DNA of 64,000 bases, taken from positions 297,410 through 361,409 of the forward strand of contig CAYXBQ010000001.1 of NCBI GenBank assembly GCA_964463375.1, read 5' to 3'. The stretch is from UMGS1696 sp964463375 (lineage in GTDB: Bacteria > Bacillota > Clostridia > Oscillospirales > CAG-272). The position numbers were made by a program, and so were the translations under genes. The notes beneath the pieces were generated by a model. It was not told the origin of the DNA. It saw nothing but the letters and a program-made list of their open reading frames with translations, and did not search any database. Shown piece after piece: positions 8,790-18,052 of this stretch (position 1 is its first letter; each line of letters starts with the position of its first letter).

Positions 8790-9778
8790 CATTTTGGAAA
8801 TACCTGACCTATCACCGGCGGCGTATGGGCGTGTTTCTTTTGTGCAGCGGTATCTTTGCTATTACCTTTATGCTGTACCATCTGCCGCTTTTGGCTGTGC
8901 TGTATCCGGTGCTGCTTTGTGTGCTGATCGGGATCATCGTGCTGCTTTTCGACTATCGGCAGATGCGGCAGGCGCATGAGGCGCTGAGCCGGATCCAAAT
9001 GATCGCCGACGAAAAAGCAGAGCCGATGCCGAAACCTGGCAGTGTGCTGGAAGAAGATTATCAGGCACTGCTGCACCGGTTTTGTCAAGAGCATGAGGGC
9101 TGGCTGCGGGAGACGGAACGGCAGCGCACGGAGCTGGTGGATTACTACACCACCTGGGTACACCAGATCAAAACGCCCACCACCTCCATGCGGCTACATC
9201 TGCAAAACGAAGACTCGCCCTTGTCCCGGCAGCTGACCATGGATTTGTGTCATGTGGAGCAGTATGTGGATATGGTGCTGACCTATCTGCGGCTCCATGG
9301 GGACAGCACGGATTATGTCTTTCGGGAATATGATCTGGACACGATCCTGCGGCGGACACTGCGCAAGCTGTCTCAGGAGTTTATTCTACGGCGGCTGCGG
9401 CTGGTATACGAACCGCTGTCCTACACCGTTGTGACGGACGAAAAATGGCTGGGCTTTGTGATCGAGCAGGTGCTGACCAATGCGCTGAAGTACACGCCCG
9501 CCGGCAGCATCACCATTCGGCTGGTGCAGGAAGGAGGACACAGCATTCTCCAGATCGAGGACACCGGGATCGGCATTGCCACGGAGGATATGCCCCGCGT
9601 CTTTGAGCCCGGCTTCACCGGCAAGGCGGGACGGACGGATGACCACGCCTCCGGGATCGGGCTGTATCTCTGCCGCCGCATTTGTCAAAACTTAGGCCAC
9701 GGGATCACCGCCACTTCCCAGGTGGACAAGGGTACCTGTGTTTCGATCGACCTGACGCAAAAGGTGGCACTTACATGA
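8786..9778 (+). CDS. Intramembrane-sensing histidine kinase (BceS-like)
   Basis: A 330-residue kinase with two closely spaced N-terminal helices (about residues 13-55) and almost no extracellular loop, the layout of intramembrane-sensing kinases that read the state of a partner ABC permease. The H-box is WVHQIKTPTTS. The ATPase domain has the N-box EQVLTNALKYTP, the DTGIGI G1 box and ASGIGLYL. It is translationally coupled to the regulator. Context with a BceAB-type transporter supports flux sensing of bacitracin-like peptides; the actual inducer cannot be seen. Confidence 0.92.
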   Translation: MTFWKYLTYHRRRMGVFLLCSGIFAITFMLYHLPLLAVLYPVLLCVLIGIIVLLFDYRQMRQAHEALSRIQMIADEKAEPMPKPGSVLEEDYQALLHRFCQEHEGWLRETERQRTELVDYYTTWVHQIKTPTTSMRLHLQNEDSPLSRQLTMDLCHVEQYVDMVLTYLRLHGDSTDYVFREYDLDTILRRTLRKLSQEFILRRLRLVYEPLSYTVVTDEKWLGFVIEQVLTNALKYTPAGSITIRLVQEGGHSILQIEDTGIGIATEDMPRVFEPGFTGKAGRTDDHASGIGLYLCRRICQNLGHGITATSQVDKGTCVSIDLTQKVALT

Positions 9779-9910
9779 TTTGTGACAGGATTGTTCGTTT
9801 TGTGTAAGGGGGATCCATGGCAATATGGGGGCAGATGTGGTATCCTATACCTGTAAACAAGATCACTGCTGATTCCTGCGGTGGTGATACAACGAAAGGA
9901 CATACATATC

Positions 9911-10690
9911 ATGCAACTATTACAGGTCAATGGCATACAAAAGATCTATACGACCCGGTTCGGCGGCAATCGGGTGGAGGCACTGAAACATGTTTCCTTC
10001 ACCGTGGAGGCGGGGGAATATGTGGCGATCATGGGAGAATCTGGCTCCGGGAAGACCACGCTGCTGAACATCTTAGCCACGCTGGATACGCCCACGGCCG
10101 GTTCCGTTTTGCTGGACGGCATGGACCTTGCGGACATCAAGGAATCCCAGGCAGCGGCGTTTCGCAGAGACAACTTAGGCTTTGTGTTCCAGGAATTCAA
10201 TCTACTGGACACCTTTTCCGTGGAAGACAATATTTTTCTGCCGCTGGTGCTTTCTGGAAAAAAGTACCCGGAAATGCACGATCGGCTGACTCCTTTGGCA
10301 GAGGCACTTGGCATCACGGCACTGCTGAAAAAATATCCCTACGAGATCTCCGGGGGACAAAAGCAGCGGGTGGCGGTGGCACGTGCGCTGATCACGGAGC
10401 CAAAGCTGCTGCTGGCGGACGAACCCACCGGTGCGCTGGACTCCCGTGCCACCGATGAGCTGCTGGGGCTGTTCGGCAAGGTCAATGACGGGGGACAGAC
10501 CATTTTGATGGTGACCCACTCGGTGAAGGCCGCCAGCCATGCCAGTCGGGTGCTGTTCATCAAGGATGGGCAGGTGTTCCACCAGCTCTATCGGGGAGAC
10601 CAGACCCAGATGGCGCTGTACCAGCAGATCAACGATACTCTGACCATGCTGACGGCGGCACACGATATGCAAAAGGGGGAGCGGGCATGA
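9911..10690 (+). CDS. bceA: Bce-type ABC transporter ATPase
   Basis: A 259-residue ATPase of the MacB/BceA branch: Walker A GESGSGKTT, Q-loop FVFQEFNLLD, signature ISGGQKQRVAVARAL, Walker B LLLADEPTGALD and H-loop MVTHS. It works with the downstream permease to release cell-wall-targeting peptides from the membrane and to signal to the kinase. The ATG at 9911 has AAAGGA about 10 nt upstream. The 132-nt gap before it may hold a separate promoter controlled by the regulator, but I cannot define one. Confidence 0.92.
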   Translation: MQLLQVNGIQKIYTTRFGGNRVEALKHVSFTVEAGEYVAIMGESGSGKTTLLNILATLDTPTAGSVLLDGMDLADIKESQAAAFRRDNLGFVFQEFNLLDTFSVEDNIFLPLVLSGKKYPEMHDRLTPLAEALGITALLKKYPYEISGGQKQRVAVARALITEPKLLLADEPTGALDSRATDELLGLFGKVNDGGQTILMVTHSVKAASHASRVLFIKDGQVFHQLYRGDQTQMALYQQINDTLTMLTAAHDMQKGERA

Positions 10691-12711
10691 AGATGGGCTT
10701 TTATCCCCACTTGGCGTGGGAGAGCATCCGCAAGAACAAACGGCTGTACGTTCCCTATATCCTCACCGGTGCGCTGATGGTGATGATGTATTACATCCTG
10801 TGCTTTCTCAGTGTCAGTCCCCTGCTGGAGGAGATGCCGGGTGGCAGTACGCTGGCAAGCCTGCTGCCGCTGGGCTGTGTCGTCATTGCGGTATTTTCAC
10901 TGCTCTTTCTGTTCTACACCAACGCCTTTTTGATCAAGCAGCGGTACCGGGAGTTTGGGTTATACAATGTGTTGGGCATGGACAAAAACAATATCAGTCT
11001 GCTGCTGATTTGGGAGACGATATTCGCAGCGTTGTTCACATTGGGGATCGGGCTGTTCTGCGGCGTGGCACTTTCCAAGGCTGCCGAGCTGCTACTGCTC
11101 AATCTGATGCACACTGCGGTGGATTTCACCCTGCGGATCAGTGCTTCGTCTCTGCTGCAAACATTGTTGATCTACGGTGGCATTTCCCTGCTGCTCTGTC
11201 TCCATTCTCTTCTGAAGGTGCGCTTCTCGAAACCTCTTGCGCTGATGCAAAGCGGTGCTGTGGGCGAGCGGATCCCTCGGCTCAACTGGCTGTATGCGCT
11301 GGTGGGTGTGGTACTGCTGGGTGTGGCGTACTATATGGCGGTCTCCATTGAGGAACCGGTCACGGCGCTGGCCTACTTCTTTGTGGCTGTGCTCCTGGTG
11401 ATCGCAGGGACCTATTTGGTATTCATCGCCGGTTCGGTGGCGTTTTGTCGGCTACTGCAAAGGAATAGGTCGTATTATTATCAATCCAAGCATTTTGTGT
11501 CCGTTTCCTCTATGGTCTATCGGATGAAGCGGAACGGGGCGGGGCTTGCCTCCATTTGCATTCTGCTCACCATGGTACTGGTGATGCTGTCCTCCACGAC
11601 CACGTTGTATTTCGGCGAAGAGGAGTCGCTACGAAACCGGTACCCCTATGGCATCAATGTGAAGATCGACTTCCACACGCTGGCCGGTATTTCCAACGAA
11701 TACTTAGATGTGCTGCGTGGTGACATAGCCGCCTATGCACCGACCGGCACGGATCTGACCGGAACACGCTATGCTTACACAGCCGGACAGTTCACGGAGG
11801 ACGGGATCATACTGGATTACACCCATGTGGGCTATGTGGATTATGACCGGGTAGGCTACCTGTACGTGACCTCGCTGGCGGACTACAATACCATGATGGG
11901 AGTGAACCAAGTCTTAGCGGATGACGAATGCTTCCTCTACTGCGAACGGCTGGCGAACCAGTGGGATACTTTTGCCGTTGAATTTGGCAACACCTATACG
12001 GTAAAGGAGCGACTGACGGCCTTTCGGGAGGATGGCGATGCACTTGCCATGACCATGCCCAGCTTGTATCTGGTGGTGCCGGATCTACAGGATTTTGCGG
12101 CTCCGCTACAGGGCGTGCAAAACGATGCAGGCAATCTCATGCTGACCTACGAATGGCTGCTGGGCTTCGACTGTGACGACAGTGCTGACGAGAGCGCCGT
12201 GCGTGATGCCGTGGTGGACGTGATCCTTGCCCACACGGACGACGCACATTCCTGGGAATACTATTATGTCCACAGCCAGCAAGAAAAGCGGGTCGGGTTC
12301 TACCAAATGTACAGCGGCCTGTTCTTTTTGGGGATCATGCTCAGCGTGGTGTTCCTGCTGGCGGCGGTGTCCATCATCTACTACAAGCAGCTTTCCGAGG
12401 GCTACGAGGATCAAAAGCGGTTCGGTATCCTGCAAATGGTGGGGATGACACCGGCGGACATTCGAGAGAGCATCCACTCGCAAATGCTGACGATCTTCTA
12501 TATGCCGCTGGTGATGGCCGGGATCCATTTGGCCTTTGCCTTTCCCTTCATCTCCAAGATCCTGGAGCTGTTCGCCTTTACGAATCTTTGGCTGAACATT
12601 GGCGTGACGCTGGTCTGCTTTGCGGTATTCGGGCTGCTCTACGCCATCGTGTATAAGATCACCTCCGAGGTGTACTACAGTATCGTCTGCGGGATCAAGG
12701 TGAAAAACTGA
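10687..12711 (+). CDS. bceB: Bce-type ABC transporter permease (FtsX fold)
   Basis: A 674-residue permease overlapping the ATPase gene by 4 nt. Hydrophobic segments suggest about ten helices, with a large extracellular domain of about 200 residues between the seventh and eighth (roughly residues 310-535). This is the hallmark of BceB-type permeases that bind peptide antibiotics. The motif region YREFGLYNVLGM and the late DQKRFGILQMVGMT are coupling helices of the FtsX type. Together with the ATPase, regulator and kinase it makes a complete four-gene resistance and sensing module. Confidence 0.91.
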   Translation: MKMGFYPHLAWESIRKNKRLYVPYILTGALMVMMYYILCFLSVSPLLEEMPGGSTLASLLPLGCVVIAVFSLLFLFYTNAFLIKQRYREFGLYNVLGMDKNNISLLLIWETIFAALFTLGIGLFCGVALSKAAELLLLNLMHTAVDFTLRISASSLLQTLLIYGGISLLLCLHSLLKVRFSKPLALMQSGAVGERIPRLNWLYALVGVVLLGVAYYMAVSIEEPVTALAYFFVAVLLVIAGTYLVFIAGSVAFCRLLQRNRSYYYQSKHFVSVSSMVYRMKRNGAGLASICILLTMVLVMLSSTTTLYFGEEESLRNRYPYGINVKIDFHTLAGISNEYLDVLRGDIAAYAPTGTDLTGTRYAYTAGQFTEDGIILDYTHVGYVDYDRVGYLYVTSLADYNTMMGVNQVLADDECFLYCERLANQWDTFAVEFGNTYTVKERLTAFREDGDALAMTMPSLYLVVPDLQDFAAPLQGVQNDAGNLMLTYEWLLGFDCDDSADESAVRDAVVDVILAHTDDAHSWEYYYVHSQQEKRVGFYQMYSGLFFLGIMLSVVFLLAAVSIIYYKQLSEGYEDQKRFGILQMVGMTPADIRESIHSQMLTIFYMPLVMAGIHLAFAFPFISKILELFAFTNLWLNIGVTLVCFAVFGLLYAIVYKITSEVYYSIVCGIKVKN

Positions 12712-12719
12712 ATATACAC

Positions 12720-12799
12720 AGAAACCGGTCTGCACCGACTTCCCTTTCGTTAGATTTTGTTCTAACCTTGCGGGAGCGGTTCGACCGGTCTCTTTTTGT
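12720..12799 (+). terminator. Possible terminator after the Bce operon
   Basis: GAAACCGGTC and GACCGGTCTC can pair with one mismatch around an inner perfect hairpin (GTTAGA/TCTAAC), followed by TTTTTGTTTT. The loop is unusually long. Confidence 0.4.
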
Positions 12800-12800
12800 T

Positions 12801-13877
12801 TTATGTACGTTTTTTGCGCTTTCGTGCAGGCAGCTCACCAAGGACGAATATTGCCACGGCCACAGCTGCGATCCGCACCAGCAGTCGCAGGGTCAACGAC
12901 GGGATACCCACTGCGTTGCAGCCGTGGTTGCAGAAGAACAGCAGCAGGGGATGGAGCAGGTAGATCTGGTAGGAATAGCGATCGACTTGACAGAACCACT
13001 TCTGCCGGAACAGAGGCTTCTCCCGCCACAGATACGCCAGACTGAGGCAGCCCAAGATGGCGTACAGGCAGTACAGGATGTGAAACACCTCCAGCCACGG
13101 TGCGTAGTATTGACCGGTGCCATTGAGCCAGATGAACACCCAGTTGATCCCGCCCAGCACACACCAGGTCGTAACGATGGAACGGCGGTGCTGGTCCAAA
13201 AAGCCACGGAAACGATCATAGCTCCGACCGCAGTACACACCGGCTATGTAATAGAACAGGTAGCTGGTAAAGAGCAGTCCGTTATCCGCAAAGGGCTCGC
13301 CGGTCACCGTGGTGATCACACCGGGGAGATACAGCTTGCACAGCACCATCAGCAGCAGTGCCGTCAGACAGCCTAAAATCGGATCGGTCTTTTGGACGAG
13401 CTTTTTCCACAGAGGATAGAGCAGATCGAACTGTACCATCAGGATCACGTAATAGAAATGCCCGCACAGCCGCCCGGTGACAAGATCCGTGAAAAAGGTC
13501 TGTGGTGTCAGCGTTATGGCACCGGTGGCCACGAAATACACGGTGAACAGGCAAAAGGCCAGCACATAGGGCAGTACCACCCGCCGCAGTCGTTTGCCGT
13601 AATAGGCCAGCACGGTGGTCTTTTTGTAGCCCAGAAACAGCTTCACGCCGCTGAGGAAGAAAAAGCCCTGCACCACAAAGGAGGAAAGCCGCCACGATCC
13701 CACGGTCAGGAAATACAGCACGCTGCTCCTGTCGTATCCGTCCACCGCCTCCGACAGGATATGGATCCACATGACCAGCAGACAAAACAGCACATTACAG
13801 ATCGTGAGCTCCTCTCGCCGCTGCGGTCTTGTGGGGAACAGCGTATAGGTCACGACCTCCGAAACAGGTACATACAA
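12801..13877 (-). CDS. Acyltransferase-3 family membrane protein
   Basis: A 358-residue polytopic protein with about ten hydrophobic helices. The N-terminal CNVLFCLLVMWIHILSEA with its membrane histidine, followed by SSFVVQGFFFLSGVKLF, are typical of acyltransferase-3 (OafA/NodX-like) integral enzymes that O-acylate surface sugars. The C-terminus ends in a basic patch, PARKRKKRT. Substrate unknown. It stands 51 nt downstream of the lipoprotein gene on the same strand and might be co-transcribed with it. The true start may be further inside, because no strong ribosome site precedes the first ATG. Confidence 0.8.
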   Translation of the reverse strand: MYVPVSEVVTYTLFPTRPQRREELTICNVLFCLLVMWIHILSEAVDGYDRSSVLYFLTVGSWRLSSFVVQGFFFLSGVKLFLGYKKTTVLAYYGKRLRRVVLPYVLAFCLFTVYFVATGAITLTPQTFFTDLVTGRLCGHFYYVILMVQFDLLYPLWKKLVQKTDPILGCLTALLLMVLCKLYLPGVITTVTGEPFADNGLLFTSYLFYYIAGVYCGRSYDRFRGFLDQHRRSIVTTWCVLGGINWVFIWLNGTGQYYAPWLEVFHILYCLYAILGCLSLAYLWREKPLFRQKWFCQVDRYSYQIYLLHPLLLFFCNHGCNAVGIPSLTLRLLVRIAAVAVAIFVLGELPARKRKKRT

Positions 13878-13928
13878 GGGGCAAAACCTCCGGTGGTGAA
13901 ATTACAAGGTGCGGGGGATAGGGGAAAT

Positions 13929-15419
13929 TCAGTTTTCGATGGACGAGAATGCCTCCCACAGCTCATCCAGCTTGGCCTGCGCCGTGCCTTCCGCCTTTAC
14001 GTAGCTGGACACAAAATCGGTGCTCTTGGCAGTCAGCGGCTCCGAGAAGGCCTTTTTGATCGCTAAGTCGTTGCAGTAGTTGCCGAAGGCTACCGGGAAC
14101 ACGCAGGAGATATTCTGACGGATCAGGTCTAAGATCTGGGCAGACTGGTCGTCTCGGACGTATTTGGTCTTCAGCGAGGTCTCATAGTATGCGGGGATCA
14201 CACTGGTCGCCGATTCTCTGGACATGACCTCCAGCACGGCCCCGATCTCCGACAGCTTGGTACAGGTGATGGGAATGACACCGATGCTGGTGGTATCGTG
14301 AGAAGACGTGATATACTTGGGCTGTGCGTCGTCCATCTTCGGGATCGGCAGTACACCCAGATCCGCTTCCATATCCCGGAAGGTCTCCATATGCGCCACA
14401 CGGAGGTAGCCGCCAAAGAGGGAGGAGCCGTTCATAAAGGCCGTCTGGAAATCGCCACCGTAGTTGTAGGCACCTTCGCCGTAGAAGATCTCGTTCAGTC
14501 TTTCCAGCAGCTTGACGGAGCGTTCGTTGTTCATATCAAAGTAGGGCGAACCATCCTCTCGATACGACAGGAACGTGATGTCTGCACCGATGACCCAGGG
14601 GATGATGGGACCCCAATAGCCGTTGGTGCTAAAGCCGTACAGGTCGTTGGCATCGTGCTGACCGTCACCGTTCACATCCTGGTACGCGCCGTTGGCATAT
14701 TCTAAGAACACATCGTACGTCCAGTTCCCTGCCAGCACTAAGTCGTAAAGATCCTCCGGTGCGCCGTACAGGTCGTTGAAGCGGTCTTTGTTGAAGTACA
14801 GGGCATGGGCAGAGCGCAGGATGTCCAGGAAATAGTCTCCTGCCAAAATATACCGCTGGGAATCCGAATCAAAGGACACGTCCCGCATATAGTCTTCGTA
14901 CCAGTATTCCTTGGTGAAATCCAAATGGGGCACGTCGTACACGTTGTAGAAATGATTCTGCACGGACAAGGTCGCCAGCGGAAACAGTTCATGGATGATC
15001 AGCTCATAGGCATCGTCTCCGGCGGTGATGAGCTGGGTGATGGTAGCCGGGATCTCCGTCTCGATCTGGGTGTTGGGCTCAAAGCACAGGTGGATATTCA
15101 GCATTTCCTCCACCAGCATATTCCGGTTGTACACCGCATCGGACACCACTTCCCCGGTCAGCTCGTCCCCATGCTGGATGATGGTGATAGAGGAGGTCAG
15201 GTTGTCGATCTCCCGGTCGGACACCATCATACGGATGTCTATCCCACCCAGATCCATCTCGGCATAGGGATCGGCAGCCTCTGTTTCCTTTGTTTCTACG
15301 GTTCCGGCGGGATCGGCACTGGATTCGGTCTCCACAACAGCAGAATCGCCACAGGCAGACAGCGACCCGGTCAGCATCGCCGCCACCAGCAAAAGCGTCA
15401 ACCATTTTTTTGTTTTCAT
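13929..15419 (-). CDS. Extracellular solute-binding lipoprotein (family 1-like), orphan
   Basis: A 496-residue lipoprotein. MKTKKWLTLLLVAAMLTGSL then SAC is a lipoprotein signal with Cys at about residue 23, followed by an acidic Ser/Thr/Glu-rich linker. The start has AGGGGAGC about 7 nt upstream. The body resembles sugar-type solute-binding proteins (NKDRFNDLYGAPEDLYDL, DMEADLGVLPIPKMDD). It includes a Ca-loop-like DVNGDGQHDANDLYG near two-fifths of the length. No permease or ATPase genes adjoin it. A clear paralogue is encoded at 45068-46528. The substrate is unknown. Confidence 0.82.
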   Translation of the reverse strand: MKTKKWLTLLLVAAMLTGSLSACGDSAVVETESSADPAGTVETKETEAADPYAEMDLGGIDIRMMVSDREIDNLTSSITIIQHGDELTGEVVSDAVYNRNMLVEEMLNIHLCFEPNTQIETEIPATITQLITAGDDAYELIIHELFPLATLSVQNHFYNVYDVPHLDFTKEYWYEDYMRDVSFDSDSQRYILAGDYFLDILRSAHALYFNKDRFNDLYGAPEDLYDLVLAGNWTYDVFLEYANGAYQDVNGDGQHDANDLYGFSTNGYWGPIIPWVIGADITFLSYREDGSPYFDMNNERSVKLLERLNEIFYGEGAYNYGGDFQTAFMNGSSLFGGYLRVAHMETFRDMEADLGVLPIPKMDDAQPKYITSSHDTTSIGVIPITCTKLSEIGAVLEVMSRESATSVIPAYYETSLKTKYVRDDQSAQILDLIRQNISCVFPVAFGNYCNDLAIKKAFSEPLTAKSTDFVSSYVKAEGTAQAKLDELWEAFSSIEN

Positions 15420-15598
15420 AGTATGCTCCCCTTTTGTCATGGCATTCTCGGAGTGTCTCCGGAACGCCTGAAATCCTACAAAATTATCACATGGTACCAC
15501 CTACCACATTGCCAATAGTATACCATATTCGCCGTACAAATGCAAGTGTTTCTATCTGTTTTTCCAACAAAACAGGACAAGAGCTGTTTCAAACGACA

Positions 15599-15635
15599 TA
15601 AAAAAGTACAGGCCTACTATAAGCAGACCTGTACC
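15599..15635 (-). terminator. Terminator after the uracil permease gene
   Basis: On the minus strand GTACAGG and CCTGTAC pair around a 15-nt loop, followed by TTTTTT. Confidence 0.75.
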
Positions 15636-15650
15636 CGATATAGCAATGGA

Positions 15651-17111
15651 TCACTTTTCGTTGGCGTCCTTGTGGTCGGCCTTCATCTGGAAGCTGACCG
15701 CTTCGTCACCGTCACGGCTGGTGCCAAAGTTGTAGTCATTGCCCGGCAGCACGGCATTCAGCACGATACCGGCGATAGAAGCGCAGGCCAGGGCGGACAG
15801 AGTGATGGTCAGGGAGCCGATACCGAAGGATACGGAACCCAGACCCAGGGCAGACACCAGAATGATGGCGGCGATGATCAGGTTGCGGCTCTTGGTGAAG
15901 TCCACCTGATTTTCTACCACGTTCCGTACGCCCACAGCGGAGATCATACCGTACAGCATGAAGGAGATACCGCCGATGACAGCAGAGGGGATCAGGCTCA
16001 CCAGTGCTGCGAACTTGGGAGAGAAGGACAGGATAGCGGCGATCACAGCAGCGATGCGGATCACACGGGGGTCATAAACACGGGACAGTGCCAGCACACC
16101 GGTGTTTTCGCCATAGGTGGTGTTGGCAGGACCGCCGAACAGCGCAGCGATCGAGGTTGCCAGACCGTCACCGGTCAGGGTACGATGGAGGCCGGGATCG
16201 GCGATGTAGTTGCGGCCTACGGTGGAGCTGATGGCGGAGATGTCACCGATATGCTCCATCATGGTGGCAAGGGAAATGGGCATGATGGCTACGATGGAGG
16301 ATACTACCAGAGAGGTGTTGCTCCAATCCACGCCACCGAACACGGTATGGCTCCACTTGATGGGGAAGCCGATCCAGGCGGCATTCTTGAAGTTTTCCAG
16401 AGCGGACACGGAGAACAGCTTCATGCTTTCGTTGCCGGCTACGGTGATGTACTGGGCACCGTCGGAGGCAGTGATGGTCTCCCCGCAGATCAGGGCTAAG
16501 ATGGCAGCTACGGCGCAGGAGCCCACCACACCCAACAGAATGGGAATGATCTTTGCCATGCCACGACCCCAGATGTTGAAGGCGATGACGATGACCAGAG
16601 CGATCAAGGCGATACCCCAGTTGGTCTGGCAGTTGCTTACAGCGGAACCGGCCAGGCCCAGACCGATGGCAATAATGATGGGACCGGTCACCACGGGGGG
16701 GAAGAAGCGCATGACACGCTCGGCACCGGCAAATTTGATCAGTGCGGCTAAGATCAGATAGATGACACCGGCGCACGCCACGCCCAGACAAGCATAGGGC
16801 AAAAGCTGCTCATTGGTCATGGTACCGTTGCCGGCAAGAGGAGCGATGGCACCATAGCCACCTAAGAAAGCGAAGGACGAGCCGAGGAACGCCGGTACCT
16901 TCATCCCGGTGATCAGGTGGAACAGCAGGGTACCCAGACCGGCGCACAGCAGCGTTGTTGCCACATCCAGACCGGTCAGCAGCGGCACCAGCACCGTCGC
17001 ACCAAACATGGCGAACATATGCTGGAAACCTAAGATCAGCATTTTCGGGATCCCCAGCTGTCGAGCATCGTAGATCCCTTCGGAACCGACCTGCATTTTT
17101 TCTTTAGCCAT
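15651..17111 (-). CDS. uraA: Uracil/xanthine permease (NCS2 family)
   Basis: A 486-residue proton-coupled nucleobase symporter with about 12-14 membrane segments. VLVPLLTGLDVATTLLCAG at the start and the later GGPANTTYGENTGVLALSRV (the substrate-site region with the conserved Glu) match UraA/PyrP. The ATG at 17111 has GGAGG 7 nt upstream. It lies 101 nt downstream of pyrR on the same strand, a classic pairing for pyrimidine-controlled uracil uptake. The C-terminal 25 residues are charged and likely cytoplasmic. Confidence 0.93.
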   Translation of the reverse strand: MAKEKMQVGSEGIYDARQLGIPKMLILGFQHMFAMFGATVLVPLLTGLDVATTLLCAGLGTLLFHLITGMKVPAFLGSSFAFLGGYGAIAPLAGNGTMTNEQLLPYACLGVACAGVIYLILAALIKFAGAERVMRFFPPVVTGPIIIAIGLGLAGSAVSNCQTNWGIALIALVIVIAFNIWGRGMAKIIPILLGVVGSCAVAAILALICGETITASDGAQYITVAGNESMKLFSVSALENFKNAAWIGFPIKWSHTVFGGVDWSNTSLVVSSIVAIMPISLATMMEHIGDISAISSTVGRNYIADPGLHRTLTGDGLATSIAALFGGPANTTYGENTGVLALSRVYDPRVIRIAAVIAAILSFSPKFAALVSLIPSAVIGGISFMLYGMISAVGVRNVVENQVDFTKSRNLIIAAIILVSALGLGSVSFGIGSLTITLSALACASIAGIVLNAVLPGNDYNFGTSRDGDEAVSFQMKADHKDANEK

Positions 17112-17212
17112 AACAACCTCCAAGAAGTTCTAAGGAGCCGCCGATCCTGCCGCAGCAAGACCGCCTTTTCCTTATGAATTGAATTGACATAGAAACGGCA
17201 TAACCGTGTATA

Positions 17213-17773
17213 TCACGAAAGATTTCCTGTACCTTCGTTGGCACAGATCGCCACACCTGTGGAGCCGTCGAACTCGTCCACCCGCACAGACACCACTTCC
17301 TCTTTGGAGGTCGGGATGTTCTTGCCCACAAAATCCGGGCGAATGGGCAGCTCTCTGTGTCCCCGGTCGATGAGCACTGCCAGCTGGATGCTGGACGGGC
17401 GACCATGGGAGAACACCGCTTCGATGGCGGCTCTTGCGGTACGGCCGGTGTAGATCACATCATCCACCAGCACCACCCGCTTTCCGGTGATGTCAAAGGG
17501 GATGCTGTTGCCCACGGCACGAATACCCACGGGAAGCTCCGTCAGGTCGTCCCGGTATCGGGTGATGTCGATGTAGGCCACCGGGAGCTGCACGCCCTCG
17601 AATTTCTCGATATTGCCGGCCAGCATATCGGCCAGCACAGCCCCCCGCCGCCGGATCCCGATCAGACACAGGTCTGCGGTACCACGGTTTCGTTCGATGA
17701 TCTCATGGGTGATCCGCACCAGCGAACGACGTACGGCTGCTTCATCCATGATCTCGGATTTGATAACGAGCAT
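17213..17773 (-). CDS. pyrR: PyrR: pyrimidine attenuation protein / uracil phosphoribosyltransferase
   Basis: A 186-residue PRTase-fold protein. The PRPP loop VVLVDDVIYTGRTARAA is diagnostic, and the opening KSEIMDEAAVRRSLVRITHE and LIGIRRRGAVLA match PyrR. In Gram-positive bacteria PyrR binds pyr mRNA leaders when UMP is high and causes termination. It also has uracil PRTase activity. The ATG at 17771-17773 has AAAGGAG 10 nt upstream; an in-frame extension of 19 codons lacks a site. It is probably co-transcribed with the uracil permease, the only other pyr gene seen here. Confidence 0.94.
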   Translation of the reverse strand: MLVIKSEIMDEAAVRRSLVRITHEIIERNRGTADLCLIGIRRRGAVLADMLAGNIEKFEGVQLPVAYIDITRYRDDLTELPVGIRAVGNSIPFDITGKRVVLVDDVIYTGRTARAAIEAVFSHGRPSSIQLAVLIDRGHRELPIRPDFVGKNIPTSKEEVVSVRVDEFDGSTGVAICANEGTGNLS

Positions 17774-17960
17774 AGGCGTGGGCTCCTTTCCGTTGGGAAC
17801 GATCGGCAAAGAAAAAATCCTGCCTGCCACGACAAGATTTCAAGAAACAACTGACTTTTCGACAAAGTCCAACTATGAATGAAATCTTTCCGGCATCTCT
17901 GTACCGCAAATGCGATCTGCATCTGTGAGTCCCCAAAACTCTGTTAAAAAATTTCTGCTA
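17774..17960 (-). promoter_or_regulatory. pyrR leader with inverted repeats (possible attenuator)
   Basis: On the minus strand AAGATTTC and GAAATCTT (17834-17841 and 17881-17888) pair and are extended by TGCC/GGCA. A smaller hairpin GACTTT/AAAGTC sits inside, and TTTTTT follows a few nt later. This could be a terminator in a PyrR-controlled leader. I do not see a convincing match to the known PyrR-binding loop. Confidence 0.4.
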
Positions 17961-17962
17961 TT

Positions 17963-17991
17963 AGTATACCAAATCATGGACAATTTGTAAA
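17963..17991 (-). promoter_or_regulatory. Sigma-A promoter of pyrR
   Basis: TTTACA and TATACT are separated by 17 nt on the minus strand, about 190 nt before the pyrR start, which leaves room for the leader. Confidence 0.75.
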
Positions 17992-18052
17992 CGGCTAAAT
18001 ACGACAAACTTTCCATCATTTTATATACACTTTTTACACATTCTCACATAGG

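Noticed and set aside
12801..13877. Whether the acyltransferase belongs to the Bce operon
   Set aside because: It is on the opposite strand and converges with it.
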